From Granulosicoccaceae sp. 1_MG-2023 (GTDB lineage Bacteria; Pseudomonadota; Gammaproteobacteria; Granulosicoccales; Granulosicoccaceae): a DNA stretch of 64,000 nucleotides. The position numbers and the translations under genes are program-made. Position 1 is the first letter of the stretch; every line of letters begins with the position of its first letter. The stretch covers positions 1-64,000 of the forward strand of contig JAUOPI010000008.1 of the NCBI GenBank assembly GCA_030546905.1, written 5' to 3'. Under the pieces are notes generated by a model that was not told the origin of the DNA, ran no database searches, and saw nothing but the letters and a program-made list of their open reading frames with translations. Positions 36,635 to 45,496 of the stretch are shown piece after piece.

Positions 36635-37606
36635 TCAGGCGCTGCTGCCGTCCTTAAAACACTGTGAAATACCGATCAGTGCCGGGTGGGGATTGTGGAT
36701 CACATAAACCGGGATGGCGGCGAGATAGTCATGGAAACGCCCCTTGGCCTGGAAGCGTTCGCGAAACGCCGAGTTAACAAAGAAATCACCCAGCCGCGGC
36801 ACGATGCCACCACCGATATACACCCCGCCGGTGGCGCCGAGCGTCAACGCCAGATTGCCCGACACCGAGCCCAGCTGCGCGCAGAACACCGCCAGCGCCT
36901 CTTCGCAAATCCCGTCACCGCCGGCCATGGCACGGGCGGAAATATCCGCCGGCGAAAGCCCTTCGGCCGTCACACCCTCGAGTTGGCAAATCGCTGCATA
37001 CAGGTTTTGCAAGCCCATCCCCGAGATCAGGCGCTCGGCCGAGACATGGCCGAAGCGCGACCAGCACAGTTGCAGAATATCGCACTCGCGCGCATTGCCG
37101 GGACTGACGCTGACATGCCCGCCCTCACCGGATACCGCCACCCACTGCCCGCCGGCACAGGGCAACAAGCCGGATACGCCAAGTCCGGTACCCGGTCCGA
37201 GCACCGCCAGCGGCTGAGGCGTATCCGCCGGGCGGCCGCCGATCTGCCGGCAATCGGCCGCCGGCAGATGCGGCAGCGACAACGCCAACGCGGTGAAATC
37301 ATTGCGGAACAACAGGCGTTTCAAACCCAGTGCACGGCGCGAGGCCTCGATGGAAAACGTCCAGTTGTGGTTGGTCATGCGGATCAGGTCGCCGTCGACC
37401 GGATTGGCGATCGCCACCGCCGCCTCGCTGACCGGCGGCGAACCGACGGCCAGCAGATAGGCCTGCACCGCGCTGACGAAGTCCGCCTGCTCAGCACAGG
37501 GCAAGGTCTTGTGTGCATGTATCCGGCCGTCGGCATCGAGCAGCGCAAAGCGCGCATTGGTACCGCCGATGTCGGCAATCAATTTCGGCGCAGCGGGCTG
37601 TGTCAT
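36635..37606 (-). CDS. glk: Glucokinase
   Basis: The 323-residue protein matches Glk: LIADIGGTNARFAL (ATP loop), NHNWTF, LLFRNDFTALALSLP (catalytic Asp), GPGTGLGVS and VSGEGGHVSVSP (Glu and His of the glucose site). It phosphorylates glucose to glucose-6-phosphate. It is the last gene of a five-gene unit with the ABC sugar importer, 22 bp after the ATPase gene, which argues that the importer carries glucose. Confidence 0.96.
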   Translation of the reverse strand: MTQPAAPKLIADIGGTNARFALLDADGRIHAHKTLPCAEQADFVSAVQAYLLAVGSPPVSEAAVAIANPVDGDLIRMTNHNWTFSIEASRRALGLKRLLFRNDFTALALSLPHLPAADCRQIGGRPADTPQPLAVLGPGTGLGVSGLLPCAGGQWVAVSGEGGHVSVSPGNARECDILQLCWSRFGHVSAERLISGMGLQNLYAAICQLEGVTAEGLSPADISARAMAGGDGICEEALAVFCAQLGSVSGNLALTLGATGGVYIGGGIVPRLGDFFVNSAFRERFQAKGRFHDYLAAIPVYVIHNPHPALIGISQCFKDGSSA

Positions 37607-37628
37607 GCTTGTACTCCAGTCTCGGGAC

Positions 37629-38738
37629 TCAGGCTTGGATCAGTAATTCGGTTTTCGGGTCAAAGGCCACCGCACGCGAGAAATTCGCCTGCAATGTCAT
37701 GCTCTGTCCGACCGGCGGTACGGCATCCGGATGCGCACGGCCTATTACCCGCTGACCGTTAAGCGCGACCGACACCAGCGTATCCGGCCCGGTCGGCTCA
37801 AGCATGGTCACAGGCGCACTGAAGGTAATCGTCCCCGGCGGCGCGCCGGCACTGTCGACCTGAGTCACCTGCTCGGGCCGCAGTCCGATTATAATCTCCT
37901 GCCCCTCGTAAGACTGCAATGCCGCATAGTGCGGCAGCCTGACCGTGACCTCGCCGTGATCGCTGACCAGTGTGACCGCCGGCACCCCGTCCTGCGAATG
38001 CACGGTACAGGGAATAAAATTAATCGGCGTGCTGCCCATAAAACCGGCCACAAACAGATTGGCCGGGCTGTCGTAGATTTCCTGCGGCGTGCCGAACTGC
38101 TGCACTTCGCCGTCTTTCATCACCGCGATCGCGTCACCGAGCGTCATGGCCTCGATCTGATCGTGCGTGACATACACCACTGTTGTGCCGGTGCGCTGAT
38201 GCAGTTGTTTGATTTCACTGCGCATTTCCACACGCAGTTTGGCGTCCAGATTGGACAGCGGCTCGTCAAACAAAAACACCGACGGGTCCCGCGCCAGGGC
38301 CCGGCCCATGGCCACACGCTGGCGCTGTCCGCCGGACAACTGACCCGGCTTGCGGTCCAGCAGGTGATCGATCTGCAGCATGGTCGAGACCCGCGTGACG
38401 ATCTCGTCCTGCTCGGCTTTGGGCACTTTGCGGATTTCCATGCCGAAGGCGATATTGCCGCGCACGGTCATATTCGGATAGAGCGCATAGGACTGAAACA
38501 CCATGGCAATATCGCGGTCTTTGGGGCTGAGGTCGGTGACATCACGATCGCCGATGCTGATCGTGCCGTCGCTGACGGTTTCCAGTCCGGCGATCATATT
38601 CAGCAAGGTGGATTTACCGCAGCCGGACGGGCCGACCAGAATCAGAAACTGTCCGGCGGCGATATCCAGATCTATGCCCTTGAGCACTTCCACATCGCCG
38701 TAGCGTTTGCGGACATTGTTGATAGTCAATGCTTGCAT
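37629..38738 (-). CDS. gtsD: Sugar ABC transporter ATPase (MalK/UgpC/GtsD type)
   Basis: The 369-residue protein has Walker A GPSGCGKST, Q-loop MVFQSYALYPNMTV, signature LSGGQRQRVAMGRAL, Walker B VFLFDEPLSNLD and H-loop YVTHDQIEAMT, followed by the OB-like regulatory domain of the MalK group (GLRPEQV). It powers uptake with the two permeases. The gtsD label follows from the gene order and binding-protein type. Confidence 0.92.
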   Translation of the reverse strand: MQALTINNVRKRYGDVEVLKGIDLDIAAGQFLILVGPSGCGKSTLLNMIAGLETVSDGTISIGDRDVTDLSPKDRDIAMVFQSYALYPNMTVRGNIAFGMEIRKVPKAEQDEIVTRVSTMLQIDHLLDRKPGQLSGGQRQRVAMGRALARDPSVFLFDEPLSNLDAKLRVEMRSEIKQLHQRTGTTVVYVTHDQIEAMTLGDAIAVMKDGEVQQFGTPQEIYDSPANLFVAGFMGSTPINFIPCTVHSQDGVPAVTLVSDHGEVTVRLPHYAALQSYEGQEIIIGLRPEQVTQVDSAGAPPGTITFSAPVTMLEPTGPDTLVSVALNGQRVIGRAHPDAVPPVGQSMTLQANFSRAVAFDPKTELLIQA

Positions 38739-38749
38739 TATGGACTCCT

Positions 38750-39625
38750 CTACCCTTTCACCGCACCGGCCGTCATGCCGCGTACGAAATAACTGCCCGC
38801 CAGTACATAAACCAGCAACGTGGGCAGAGCTGCAATAATGGCTGCCGCCATATCAACGTTGTATTCCTTCACGCCGGTGGTGGAGTTGACCAGATTGTTC
38901 AGCGCCACCGTAATCGGTTGCGCATCACCGGAGGAATACACCACGCCGAACAGGAAATCGTTCCAGATCTGGGTCATTTGCCAGATCAGCGACACCATGA
39001 TGATCGGCAGTGACATGGGCAGCATGATGCGAAAGAAAATCCGCCAGAAACCGGCGCCGTCAATACGCGCGGCGCGCACCAGGTCATCGGGGACACCAAT
39101 GTAGAAATTGCGGAAGAACAGGGTTGTAAACGCGATACCGTATATCACATGGACCATAATCAGACCGCTGACGGTACCGGCCAGCCCCAGTTCGCCGAGC
39201 GTGCGCGCCATGGGCAACAGCACAACCTGAAACGGCAGCATGGTACCGACCAGCAGCATACCGAAGAACAGATTGCTGCCGCGGAAACGCCATTTGGACA
39301 AAACATAGCCGTTAATGGCACCGACCATGGTCGAGATCAACACCGCCGGGACGGTGATCTTCACCGAGTTCCAGAAATAGCCTTTGACACCGTCGCAGCT
39401 GATGCCGGTACAGGCACTGCCCCAGGCTTTGCTCCAGGCGGCAAGCGACGGGTCCTGCGGTAATGAGAGCAGGTTTCCGCTGCGGATCTCGGCCAGACTT
39501 TTAAGCGAGGTATTGAGCATCACGAAAAGCGGCAGCAAATAATACAAGGCCGCGACAAGAAGAATGGCATAGGTCAGCACACGCCAACCCGGGTGCATGC
39601 CGGCACCGGCTGTACGGCTACTCAT
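38750..39625 (-). CDS. gtsC: Sugar ABC transporter permease (MalG-type)
   Basis: The 291-residue protein has six predicted membrane helices and the permease EAA loop RAARIDGAGFWRIFFRIMLP, which contacts the ATPase. The N-terminus YAILLVAALYYLLPLFVML and the periplasmic loop with NGYVLSKWRFRG are typical of the second permease. Its start overlaps the upstream permease stop by four bases. Confidence 0.92.
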   Translation of the reverse strand: MSSRTAGAGMHPGWRVLTYAILLVAALYYLLPLFVMLNTSLKSLAEIRSGNLLSLPQDPSLAAWSKAWGSACTGISCDGVKGYFWNSVKITVPAVLISTMVGAINGYVLSKWRFRGSNLFFGMLLVGTMLPFQVVLLPMARTLGELGLAGTVSGLIMVHVIYGIAFTTLFFRNFYIGVPDDLVRAARIDGAGFWRIFFRIMLPMSLPIIMVSLIWQMTQIWNDFLFGVVYSSGDAQPITVALNNLVNSTTGVKEYNVDMAAAIIAALPTLLVYVLAGSYFVRGMTAGAVKG

Positions 39626-40503
39626 GCGCGTTTCTCCCTGAGTTCAGAATACAAGTACGGAATAATGATCGCGACCACCGCCATTAACATCATCATACTG
39701 GCGGCCGAACCGACACCGATCTGCCCGCGGGTAAAAGCATAGGCATAGACAAAGGTCGCCGGCACATCGGTTGAAAACCCCGGTCCGCCGCCGGTCAGGG
39801 CAACGATCAGGTCAAAGCTTTTGATCGCAATATGGGTCAGGACAATCAGCGCAGAAAACAACACCGGCCCCAGATTGGGCAGGATAATGCGCCGGTAAAT
39901 CGTCGGCAGCGTAGCACCGTCGACCTGGGCGGCTTTGACAATGGAATCATCAATCCCGCGCATCCCGGCCAGAAACAAGGCCATTACAAAACCCGAGGAT
40001 TGCCAGACACCGGCTATAACCACGGTGTAAATCGCCATATCGGGATTGACCAGCCAGTCAAAGGTGAAATTCTCAAAGCCCCAGTCACGCAAGAGCTTTT
40101 GCAAGCCCAGCTCCGGGTTGAGCATCCATTTCCAGGCCGTACCTGTGACCACAAACGACAAGGCCATGGGATAGAGATAGACCGTGCGGATCGCGCCTTC
40201 GATGCGAATGCGCTGATCGAGAAAGATCGCCAGCAACAGCCCGACGATCAGACAAAACACAATAAACAGGGCGCCGAAGATAAACAGATTCTGCGCCGCT
40301 ACCCACCAGCGGTCATTGCTGAACAGGCGCTCGTATTGCTGCAGACCGGCCCAGTCATAGCGGGGCAACATGCGCGATTTACTGAAGGACAGATAGGCAT
40401 TCCATGCGACAAAGCCGTAAATAAACACCAGCGTTATCAGCATTGTCGGGGCCAACACCAGCTTGGGTAGCCACACTTGCGGATCAAATTTTGAGCGAGA
40501 CAT
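39622..40503 (-). CDS. gtsB: Sugar ABC transporter permease (MalF-type)
   Basis: The 293-residue protein has six membrane helices, a helix-1 segment LVFIYGFVAWNAYLSFSKS and the EAA loop KAAQVDGATLPTIYRRIILP. It forms the pore with the MalG-type permease. It lies 84 bp downstream of the binding-protein gene, the gap holding a strong stem-loop. Confidence 0.92.
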   Translation of the reverse strand: MSRSKFDPQVWLPKLVLAPTMLITLVFIYGFVAWNAYLSFSKSRMLPRYDWAGLQQYERLFSNDRWWVAAQNLFIFGALFIVFCLIVGLLLAIFLDQRIRIEGAIRTVYLYPMALSFVVTGTAWKWMLNPELGLQKLLRDWGFENFTFDWLVNPDMAIYTVVIAGVWQSSGFVMALFLAGMRGIDDSIVKAAQVDGATLPTIYRRIILPNLGPVLFSALIVLTHIAIKSFDLIVALTGGGPGFSTDVPATFVYAYAFTRGQIGVGSAASMMMLMAVVAIIIPYLYSELREKRA

Positions 40504-40547
40504 AGCAGTACCGCCGTAAAAGCTGAAGAGAGAGAAAGTCAGAAACG

Positions 40548-40577
40548 CCGCCCGGTCACAGCTGCGCGACCGGGCGG
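40548..40577 (-). terminator. Intercistronic stem-loop after gtsA
   Basis: A perfect 10-bp stem (plus strand CCGCCCGGTC / GACCGGGCGG) with a 10-nt loop lies 11 nt downstream of the gtsA stop. On the minus strand it is followed by a moderately T-rich run. It probably gives partial termination or protects the gtsA transcript, raising binding protein over permease. Confidence 0.65.
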
Positions 40578-40587
40578 GTATCAGGAG

Positions 40588-41838
40588 TTACTGCGCGGAC
40601 TGCACCGCAGAGAGCATTTTCCGGGCAGCCGCTTCGGCGCTGATGCTCTCGTCGTTATAGAACTCGGTAACGACGTCAAAGATCGCACCCTGCACGGAAG
40701 AGAAGGTGGACATGCCGTGCGCCATACTCGGCACCAGCTTGCCGGTTTCGGCGGTCGCAACAAAGTCCGCGCCGGACAGCTTGGCGCAATCGTCAAACTT
40801 ATCCATCGGCAGATTCAGACGGGCCGGAATCGAACCTTTGTTGAGGTTAAAGACTTCCTGGAATGCCGGGCTGAGAATGGTGGAAGCCAGATCGGCCTGC
40901 CCTTCACTGGCGTCTTCGCCGTCCAGGGCAAACATCACAAAGCTGTCGATATTGAAGGTAAAGGCGTCAAGCGTACCGGGCGCGGCGCTGCAGACATAAT
41001 CCTTGCCCGGCACCTTGCCGGCGGCGGTGAACTCACCCTTGGCCCAGTCGCCCATGATCTGCATGGCGGCCTCACCATTGATCACCATGGCCGTGGCCAG
41101 GTTCCAATCACGGCCCGGCGCACCGGCATCCGTGTACTGACGGGTTTTACGGTAGGTCTCGAGCACCTTGACCATGGTCTCGCCGCTGAGGGCATCGGCA
41201 TCCAGGTCAACAAAGGCTTTGGTGTAGAAATCCGTTCCGCCGACACCGAGCGCCACGGCTTCGAACGTGGTCGCGTCCTGCCAGGGCTGACCACCGTGCG
41301 CCAGCGCGGTAAAGCCGGCGGCTTTGATCTTATCGGCGGCAACAAAAAACTCATCCCAGGTGGTGGGCAGTTCGGCGCCGGCTTTTTCAAACACCTCCGG
41401 ATTCGACCACAGCCAGTTCACCCGGTGTACATTGACCGGCACCGCCACATAGTGGCCGTCGTATTTCATGGCCTCCGCCACAACCTCTGGCAATAAGTCA
41501 TCCCAGCCTTCGGCCTCGGCCAGCTCATCGATGTCAGCCAACACGCCCTCGTCGCCCCATTCCTGAATACTCGGGCCTTTGATCTGCGCGGCGGTCGGCG
41601 CGTTGCCGGAGACCACGCGGGTCTTCAGTACGGTCATGGCGCTTTCACCACCACCGCCGGCCACGGCGAAATCTTTCCAGGTATGCCCGCGTTCTTCGAG
41701 CATCCGTTTCAGCTCTGCCGCAGAGGCCGCCTCGCCACCGGAGGTCCACCAGTGAAGTACTTCAACTTCGGCTGCCTGAGCAGAGAAAGAGACAGCAGCA
41801 GCCAGGGCCGCTGAAACAGCAGTCTTGATGATTTTCAT
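40588..41838 (-). CDS. gtsA: Periplasmic glucose-type sugar-binding protein
   Basis: The 416-residue protein has a signal peptide (TAVSAALAAAVSFSAQA) and the sequence VEVLHWWTSGGEAASAAELK, the hallmark of the Pseudomonas GtsA/GltB glucose-binding group; further matches are VPVNVHRVNWLWSNP and MGDWAKGEF. It delivers glucose (possibly mannose) to the permeases. GGAGG lies about 7 nt before ATG 41838. It heads the gts-glk operon and faces a divergent ROK regulator. Confidence 0.92.
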   Translation of the reverse strand: MKIIKTAVSAALAAAVSFSAQAAEVEVLHWWTSGGEAASAAELKRMLEERGHTWKDFAVAGGGGESAMTVLKTRVVSGNAPTAAQIKGPSIQEWGDEGVLADIDELAEAEGWDDLLPEVVAEAMKYDGHYVAVPVNVHRVNWLWSNPEVFEKAGAELPTTWDEFFVAADKIKAAGFTALAHGGQPWQDATTFEAVALGVGGTDFYTKAFVDLDADALSGETMVKVLETYRKTRQYTDAGAPGRDWNLATAMVINGEAAMQIMGDWAKGEFTAAGKVPGKDYVCSAAPGTLDAFTFNIDSFVMFALDGEDASEGQADLASTILSPAFQEVFNLNKGSIPARLNLPMDKFDDCAKLSGADFVATAETGKLVPSMAHGMSTFSSVQGAIFDVVTEFYNDESISAEAAARKMLSAVQSAQ

Positions 41839-41970
41839 GTGACATTCCTCCGGAGAATGAGAGTTTTGCTTTTGCGCAATAAGTCGGGGCCGTTTTTATA
41901 AACGATTCTGTTACCGGCATTTTCATTCTGCGCCGCGCGAACAGAAACGGAAACACCCCTTTTGGTATAC

Positions 41971-42004
41971 TTCGTAATGTAAATCAATTTATTCATATTG
42001 CGAA
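41971..42004. promoter_or_regulatory. Candidate ROK operator between gtsA and the second ROK gene
   Basis: TTCGTAATGT (41971-41980) and ATATTGCGAA (41995-42004) are inverted with 8 of 10 positions matching, both mismatches being transitions, around a 14-nt AT-rich centre containing AAATCA and TTTATT. It sits in the 244-bp divergent gap, where the repressor would block both directions. Confidence 0.45.
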
Positions 42005-42082
42005 ATATCTATTCAGCCCACACTGTGGCACTTTGTTTAGTATTACGGCATAACTATCACTTTACTCCGGTATTCCGACACA

Positions 42083-43258
42083 GTGACTCAAACCCACATT
42101 ACCGCCAGCGGCCCCGGCCGCATACGCCAGCAAAACCGCCGCGCCGTGCTTGAGCATTTGCGTTATCACGGCGATGCCCCGCGTTCGGCGCTGGGCGCCG
42201 CGCTTGGCCTGTCGGCCGCGGCCGTGTCCTCGGTCACCAACGAGCTGCTCGACGACGGCCTCTTGCTGGAACCGGCCACGCCACCGGCCGCACGGCGTCA
42301 GGGTCGGCCGGTCTCGCCGCTGAGCCTGAATCCGGAGGCGGCTTTTGCGCTGGGCCTGCTGCTGCGCCCGGCGCTTGATCATCTTTGTCTGGAAACCGCC
42401 TGGGTCGACTACGCCGGCCGGATCCGCGTCACCGGCCAAACCCGGGCGCCGCTGCCCGGCTCGGCCGACGAACTGCAGCGGCTGGCCGCCGACGCCATCG
42501 ACGCACTCAGCGGCGAAGTCCCGCACACCGCCCGCATCCGCCGCCTCTGTGTCGGCATCCCCGGCGTGGTCAGCGCGGACAGCATCCCGATTGCACCGAA
42601 GCTACAGGCCGCCTGCGGCGAAGGCTTTATCCGCGCCCTGCAGGCCCACTGCCGCTGGCCGGTGTCCTTCCACAACGACGTCAATCTCGCGGCCACCTCC
42701 GAACTACATCAGCAACCGCGCCTGCGGCAATGCAATTTTGCCTACCTGCACGTCTACGCCGGTATCGGTTCGGGGATTGTGCTGCGCGGTCAGGTGCTCG
42801 GTGGCAGCGCCGGCTGGGCCGGTGAACTCGGTCAGCTGCGCATTACCCGCGGCACACAGCGCCCCAGTTTTGAAGAATTGCTCAGTACCGACGGCAGTCT
42901 GGCCGCACTGCTCAGCTCGCTGGGCGAAGCGCCGGCCGATCTGGACGCCCTGAGCCGCTATATCGATCAGCGCGACGAACGCGTGCTGCCGGTCATCGAC
43001 CAGTACTGCGAACATCTCAGCGACGCGATCCGCGTGCTGCACAGCGTGCTGGATCTGGACGAAGTGCTGCTGGACTTCCCCGGCGATGCCCTGTTCCGCC
43101 GCATCCGCCCGCGGCTCGACGTACTGCTGCAGGATATGGCGCATCCGGTCAGCGTCACCTCGCCGGTCATGGGCCACCACGCCGCCCTGCACGGCGCCGC
43201 ACTCAGCGCACTGAGCGAGTCCCTGCCGGCCATCGAACAACGCCACGAATCGGCCTGA
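42083..43258 (+). CDS. ROK family transcriptional regulator (second)
   Basis: The 391-residue protein has an N-terminal winged helix (QNRRAVLEHLRYHGDAPRSALGAALG, about 16-75) and a ROK fold with VGIPGVVSAD, SFHNDVNLAA and YAGIGSGIVLRGQVLGG. It starts at GTG. Its position opposite the gts-glk operon makes it the likely sugar-responsive repressor of glucose uptake. Confidence 0.9.
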   Translation: MTQTHITASGPGRIRQQNRRAVLEHLRYHGDAPRSALGAALGLSAAAVSSVTNELLDDGLLLEPATPPAARRQGRPVSPLSLNPEAAFALGLLLRPALDHLCLETAWVDYAGRIRVTGQTRAPLPGSADELQRLAADAIDALSGEVPHTARIRRLCVGIPGVVSADSIPIAPKLQAACGEGFIRALQAHCRWPVSFHNDVNLAATSELHQQPRLRQCNFAYLHVYAGIGSGIVLRGQVLGGSAGWAGELGQLRITRGTQRPSFEELLSTDGSLAALLSSLGEAPADLDALSRYIDQRDERVLPVIDQYCEHLSDAIRVLHSVLDLDEVLLDFPGDALFRRIRPRLDVLLQDMAHPVSVTSPVMGHHAALHGAALSALSESLPAIEQRHESA

Positions 43259-43335
43259 TCCGTCGAAAAGCCCCGGTGTCTTGAGTACACTCTGCGCTCC
43301 GAACTCATCCGCGCAGGAAAAAGGACACACACACC

Positions 43336-44844
43336 ATGATCGCCTTTGACGGTTTAACCGCCGACTTTCTCGCACTGGCGGCGACGCTTTTCGTTTTTTT
43401 TATCGCCGCCCTGATTCTGGCTGTTATCGTGATGTACATCATCGATGTGCGTCAGACACAGCACACCATCCGCCGCAACTACCCGGTCATCGGGCGGTTC
43501 CGCTATTTTTTCGAAAAACTCGGTGAATTCTTCCGCCAGTATTTTTTCGCCATGGATCGCGAGGAAATGCCGTTTAACCGCGCCGAACGCTCCTGGGTTT
43601 ACCGCGCCGCCAAAGGTGAAAACAACACCGTGGCCTTCGGCTCTACACGGGACCTGTCCCGCACCGGCACCGTCATGTTTGCCAACACGCCGTTTCCGGT
43701 TCTGGACGAAAACAGCACCCACCCGCGCGCCATCGAAATCGGCGCCGGCAGCCGCATGCCCTACACCACCAGCGCACTGATCAATGTCTCGGCCATGAGC
43801 TACGGCGCGCTCTCGGCACCGGCCATCCGGGCCCTGTCGCGCGGCGCGAAAAAAGCCGGTTCCTGGCTCAATACCGGTGAAGGCGGGCTGAGTCCCTTTC
43901 ATCTTGAGGGCGATTGCGACATCGTCTTTCAGATCGGCACAGCCAAATACGGCGTGCGCGATGCCGAGGGCAATCTGGATCCGGAAAAACTCCGCGCCAT
44001 CGCCGAAAAACCGCAAGTGCGGATGTTTGAGATCAAACTCAGTCAGGGGGCCAAGCCCGGTAAAGGCGGGATTCTGCCCGGCATCAAAGTCGGCAAGGAG
44101 ATCGCCGAAATCCGCGGCATCCCCGAAGGCAAGGATTCGATCAGCCCCAACCGGCATACCGATATTGCCAGCATCGGCGAACTGCTCGACATGATTGCGC
44201 GGGTGCGCGATATCACCGGCAAGCCAACCGGCTTTAAAACCGTGCTCAGCGATATCGGCTGGATCAACGAGCTCTGCATGGAGATCCTCAAGCGTGGCCC
44301 CGAAAGCGCGCCGGACTTTATCACCCTCGACGGCGGTGACGGCGGCACCGGCGCGGCGCCCATGCCGCTGATGGATAATGTCGGCCTGCCCTTGCGCGAA
44401 TCCCTGCCCATGCTGGTCGATGAACTCAGCCGCAGCGGCCTGCGTGAACGGGTCCGCGTCATCGCCAGCGGCAAGCTGATCACCCCGTCGGAAGTGGCCT
44501 GGGCACTGTGCGCCGGCGCCAACTTCGTCAACACCGCCCGAGGTGCCATGTTTGCACTTGGCTGCATACAAGCCATGCAGTGCAATAAAAACACCTGCCC
44601 GACCGGAATCACCACTCACGATCCGGACTTGCAAAAAGGCCTGGTGGTCGGGGACAAGGCCGAACGCGTGGCCCGTTACCTGAGCAATCTGACCCACGAT
44701 GTCTGCGTGATCGCACACTCGGCCGGTTTGCGTGAACCACGGGAATTCACCCGCCAACACGCCCGCATCGTCGGGGCCGACGGCGTCTCACGCCCGCTCA
44801 ATGAGCTGCACCCGCTGCCCGAAGCCCACTCAGCAGCGGACTAA
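43336..44844 (+). CDS. Membrane-anchored FMN/3Fe-4S glutamate-synthase-like protein
   Basis: The 502-residue protein starts with a transmembrane helix (about 12-36), then the FMN-binding core of glutamate synthase large subunits: NVSAMSYGALSAPAIRALS, NTGEGGLSPFH, QGAKPGKGGILPG, TLDGGDGGTGAAP and FVNTARGAMFALGCIQ. The 3Fe-4S cysteines are present as CIQAMQC and NKNTC. It lacks the glutaminase domain, so it cannot make glutamate alone from glutamine by the usual route. This group is annotated as FMN-binding glutamate synthase family; its true substrate is not established. Confidence 0.92.
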   Translation: MIAFDGLTADFLALAATLFVFFIAALILAVIVMYIIDVRQTQHTIRRNYPVIGRFRYFFEKLGEFFRQYFFAMDREEMPFNRAERSWVYRAAKGENNTVAFGSTRDLSRTGTVMFANTPFPVLDENSTHPRAIEIGAGSRMPYTTSALINVSAMSYGALSAPAIRALSRGAKKAGSWLNTGEGGLSPFHLEGDCDIVFQIGTAKYGVRDAEGNLDPEKLRAIAEKPQVRMFEIKLSQGAKPGKGGILPGIKVGKEIAEIRGIPEGKDSISPNRHTDIASIGELLDMIARVRDITGKPTGFKTVLSDIGWINELCMEILKRGPESAPDFITLDGGDGGTGAAPMPLMDNVGLPLRESLPMLVDELSRSGLRERVRVIASGKLITPSEVAWALCAGANFVNTARGAMFALGCIQAMQCNKNTCPTGITTHDPDLQKGLVVGDKAERVARYLSNLTHDVCVIAHSAGLREPREFTRQHARIVGADGVSRPLNELHPLPEAHSAAD

Positions 44845-44860
44845 AGCCCGCCCCGCATCA

Positions 44861-44886
44861 GCTCCCCGCGCGCGCTGCCGGGGAGC
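44861..44886. terminator. Hairpin between convergent genes
   Basis: An 8-bp perfect stem GCTCCCCG / CGGGGAGC with a 10-nt loop lies between the glutamate-synthase-like gene (plus) and the BLUF gene (minus). No T-run follows, so it may act as a weak bidirectional terminator. Confidence 0.5.
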
Positions 44887-44889
44887 ACT

Positions 44890-45294
44890 TCAGCCCGGTG
44901 CAATATCCAGTGACGGCAGCAGCGCCATCAGCCCGTCGAGAAACTGCCCGGCCGTGGCCGCACGCAAAAGCGGACTCAGCTGATCCTGCGCCACATCCGC
45001 ATAAGCGATACTCCAGTCTTTAAAACAACGCCCCGGCTGCGCGGCCGGACCGGCATAAATCTCCCTCACCGCGCTGTGCCGCGGATCCTGACAAATCAGA
45101 TCGCGCATCAGCGTCATCCCGGCCGGCGGCCCTTCGAGATACTGACAGAAGCGTTCGCCGTCAAAGATCAGCAAACCGGACAGCCCGAGCTGGCGGTTTT
45201 TACGGCGGGCCCGGCGCACAATCTGCCCGACCGTACCCGGTGGCAGCTCATCGGCGATCACACTGGTGTAAATAAATTGTTGCAGGTGGTCCAT
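44890..45294 (-). CDS. Stand-alone BLUF blue-light photoreceptor
   Basis: The 134-residue protein is a BLUF domain with the three key residues: Tyr9 in QFIYTS, Asn33 in RRKNRQLGLSGLL and Gln51 in GERFCQYLEG. Each is offset by exactly 12 from AppA Tyr21, Asn45 and Gln63. Trp94 in CFKDWSIAYAD occupies the semiconserved switch position. It binds FAD and signals blue light through a partner protein, as there is no output domain. ATG 45294 is favoured over a 22-residue longer frame without similarity. Confidence 0.92.
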   Translation of the reverse strand: MDHLQQFIYTSVIADELPPGTVGQIVRRARRKNRQLGLSGLLIFDGERFCQYLEGPPAGMTLMRDLICQDPRHSAVREIYAGPAAQPGRCFKDWSIAYADVAQDQLSPLLRAATAGQFLDGLMALLPSLDIAPG

Positions 45295-45496
45295 GGCGGC
45301 ATCCGTCTGCGACCGTTCACAGCGACGGTCCGCGCCGTCAGTATAGACAGCTCCATGCACAGCGTATATGGCAGCACCGTGCCGGTATAAAGATTGACGG
45401 GAGCGGCTGTGCCCGTGATAGTCAGGTGCAGCCCCGCCGGCTCAGCGCGCAGCTCCCGAGCCGGTTGCAGGCTTGCACTTTACGGAGCGGCCCGAT

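Noticed and set aside
43354-44760. 468-codon minus-strand frame opposite the glutamate-synthase-like gene
   Set aside because: It mirrors the real gene in antisense; its residue composition is His/Gly/Ala-rich without domain signatures.
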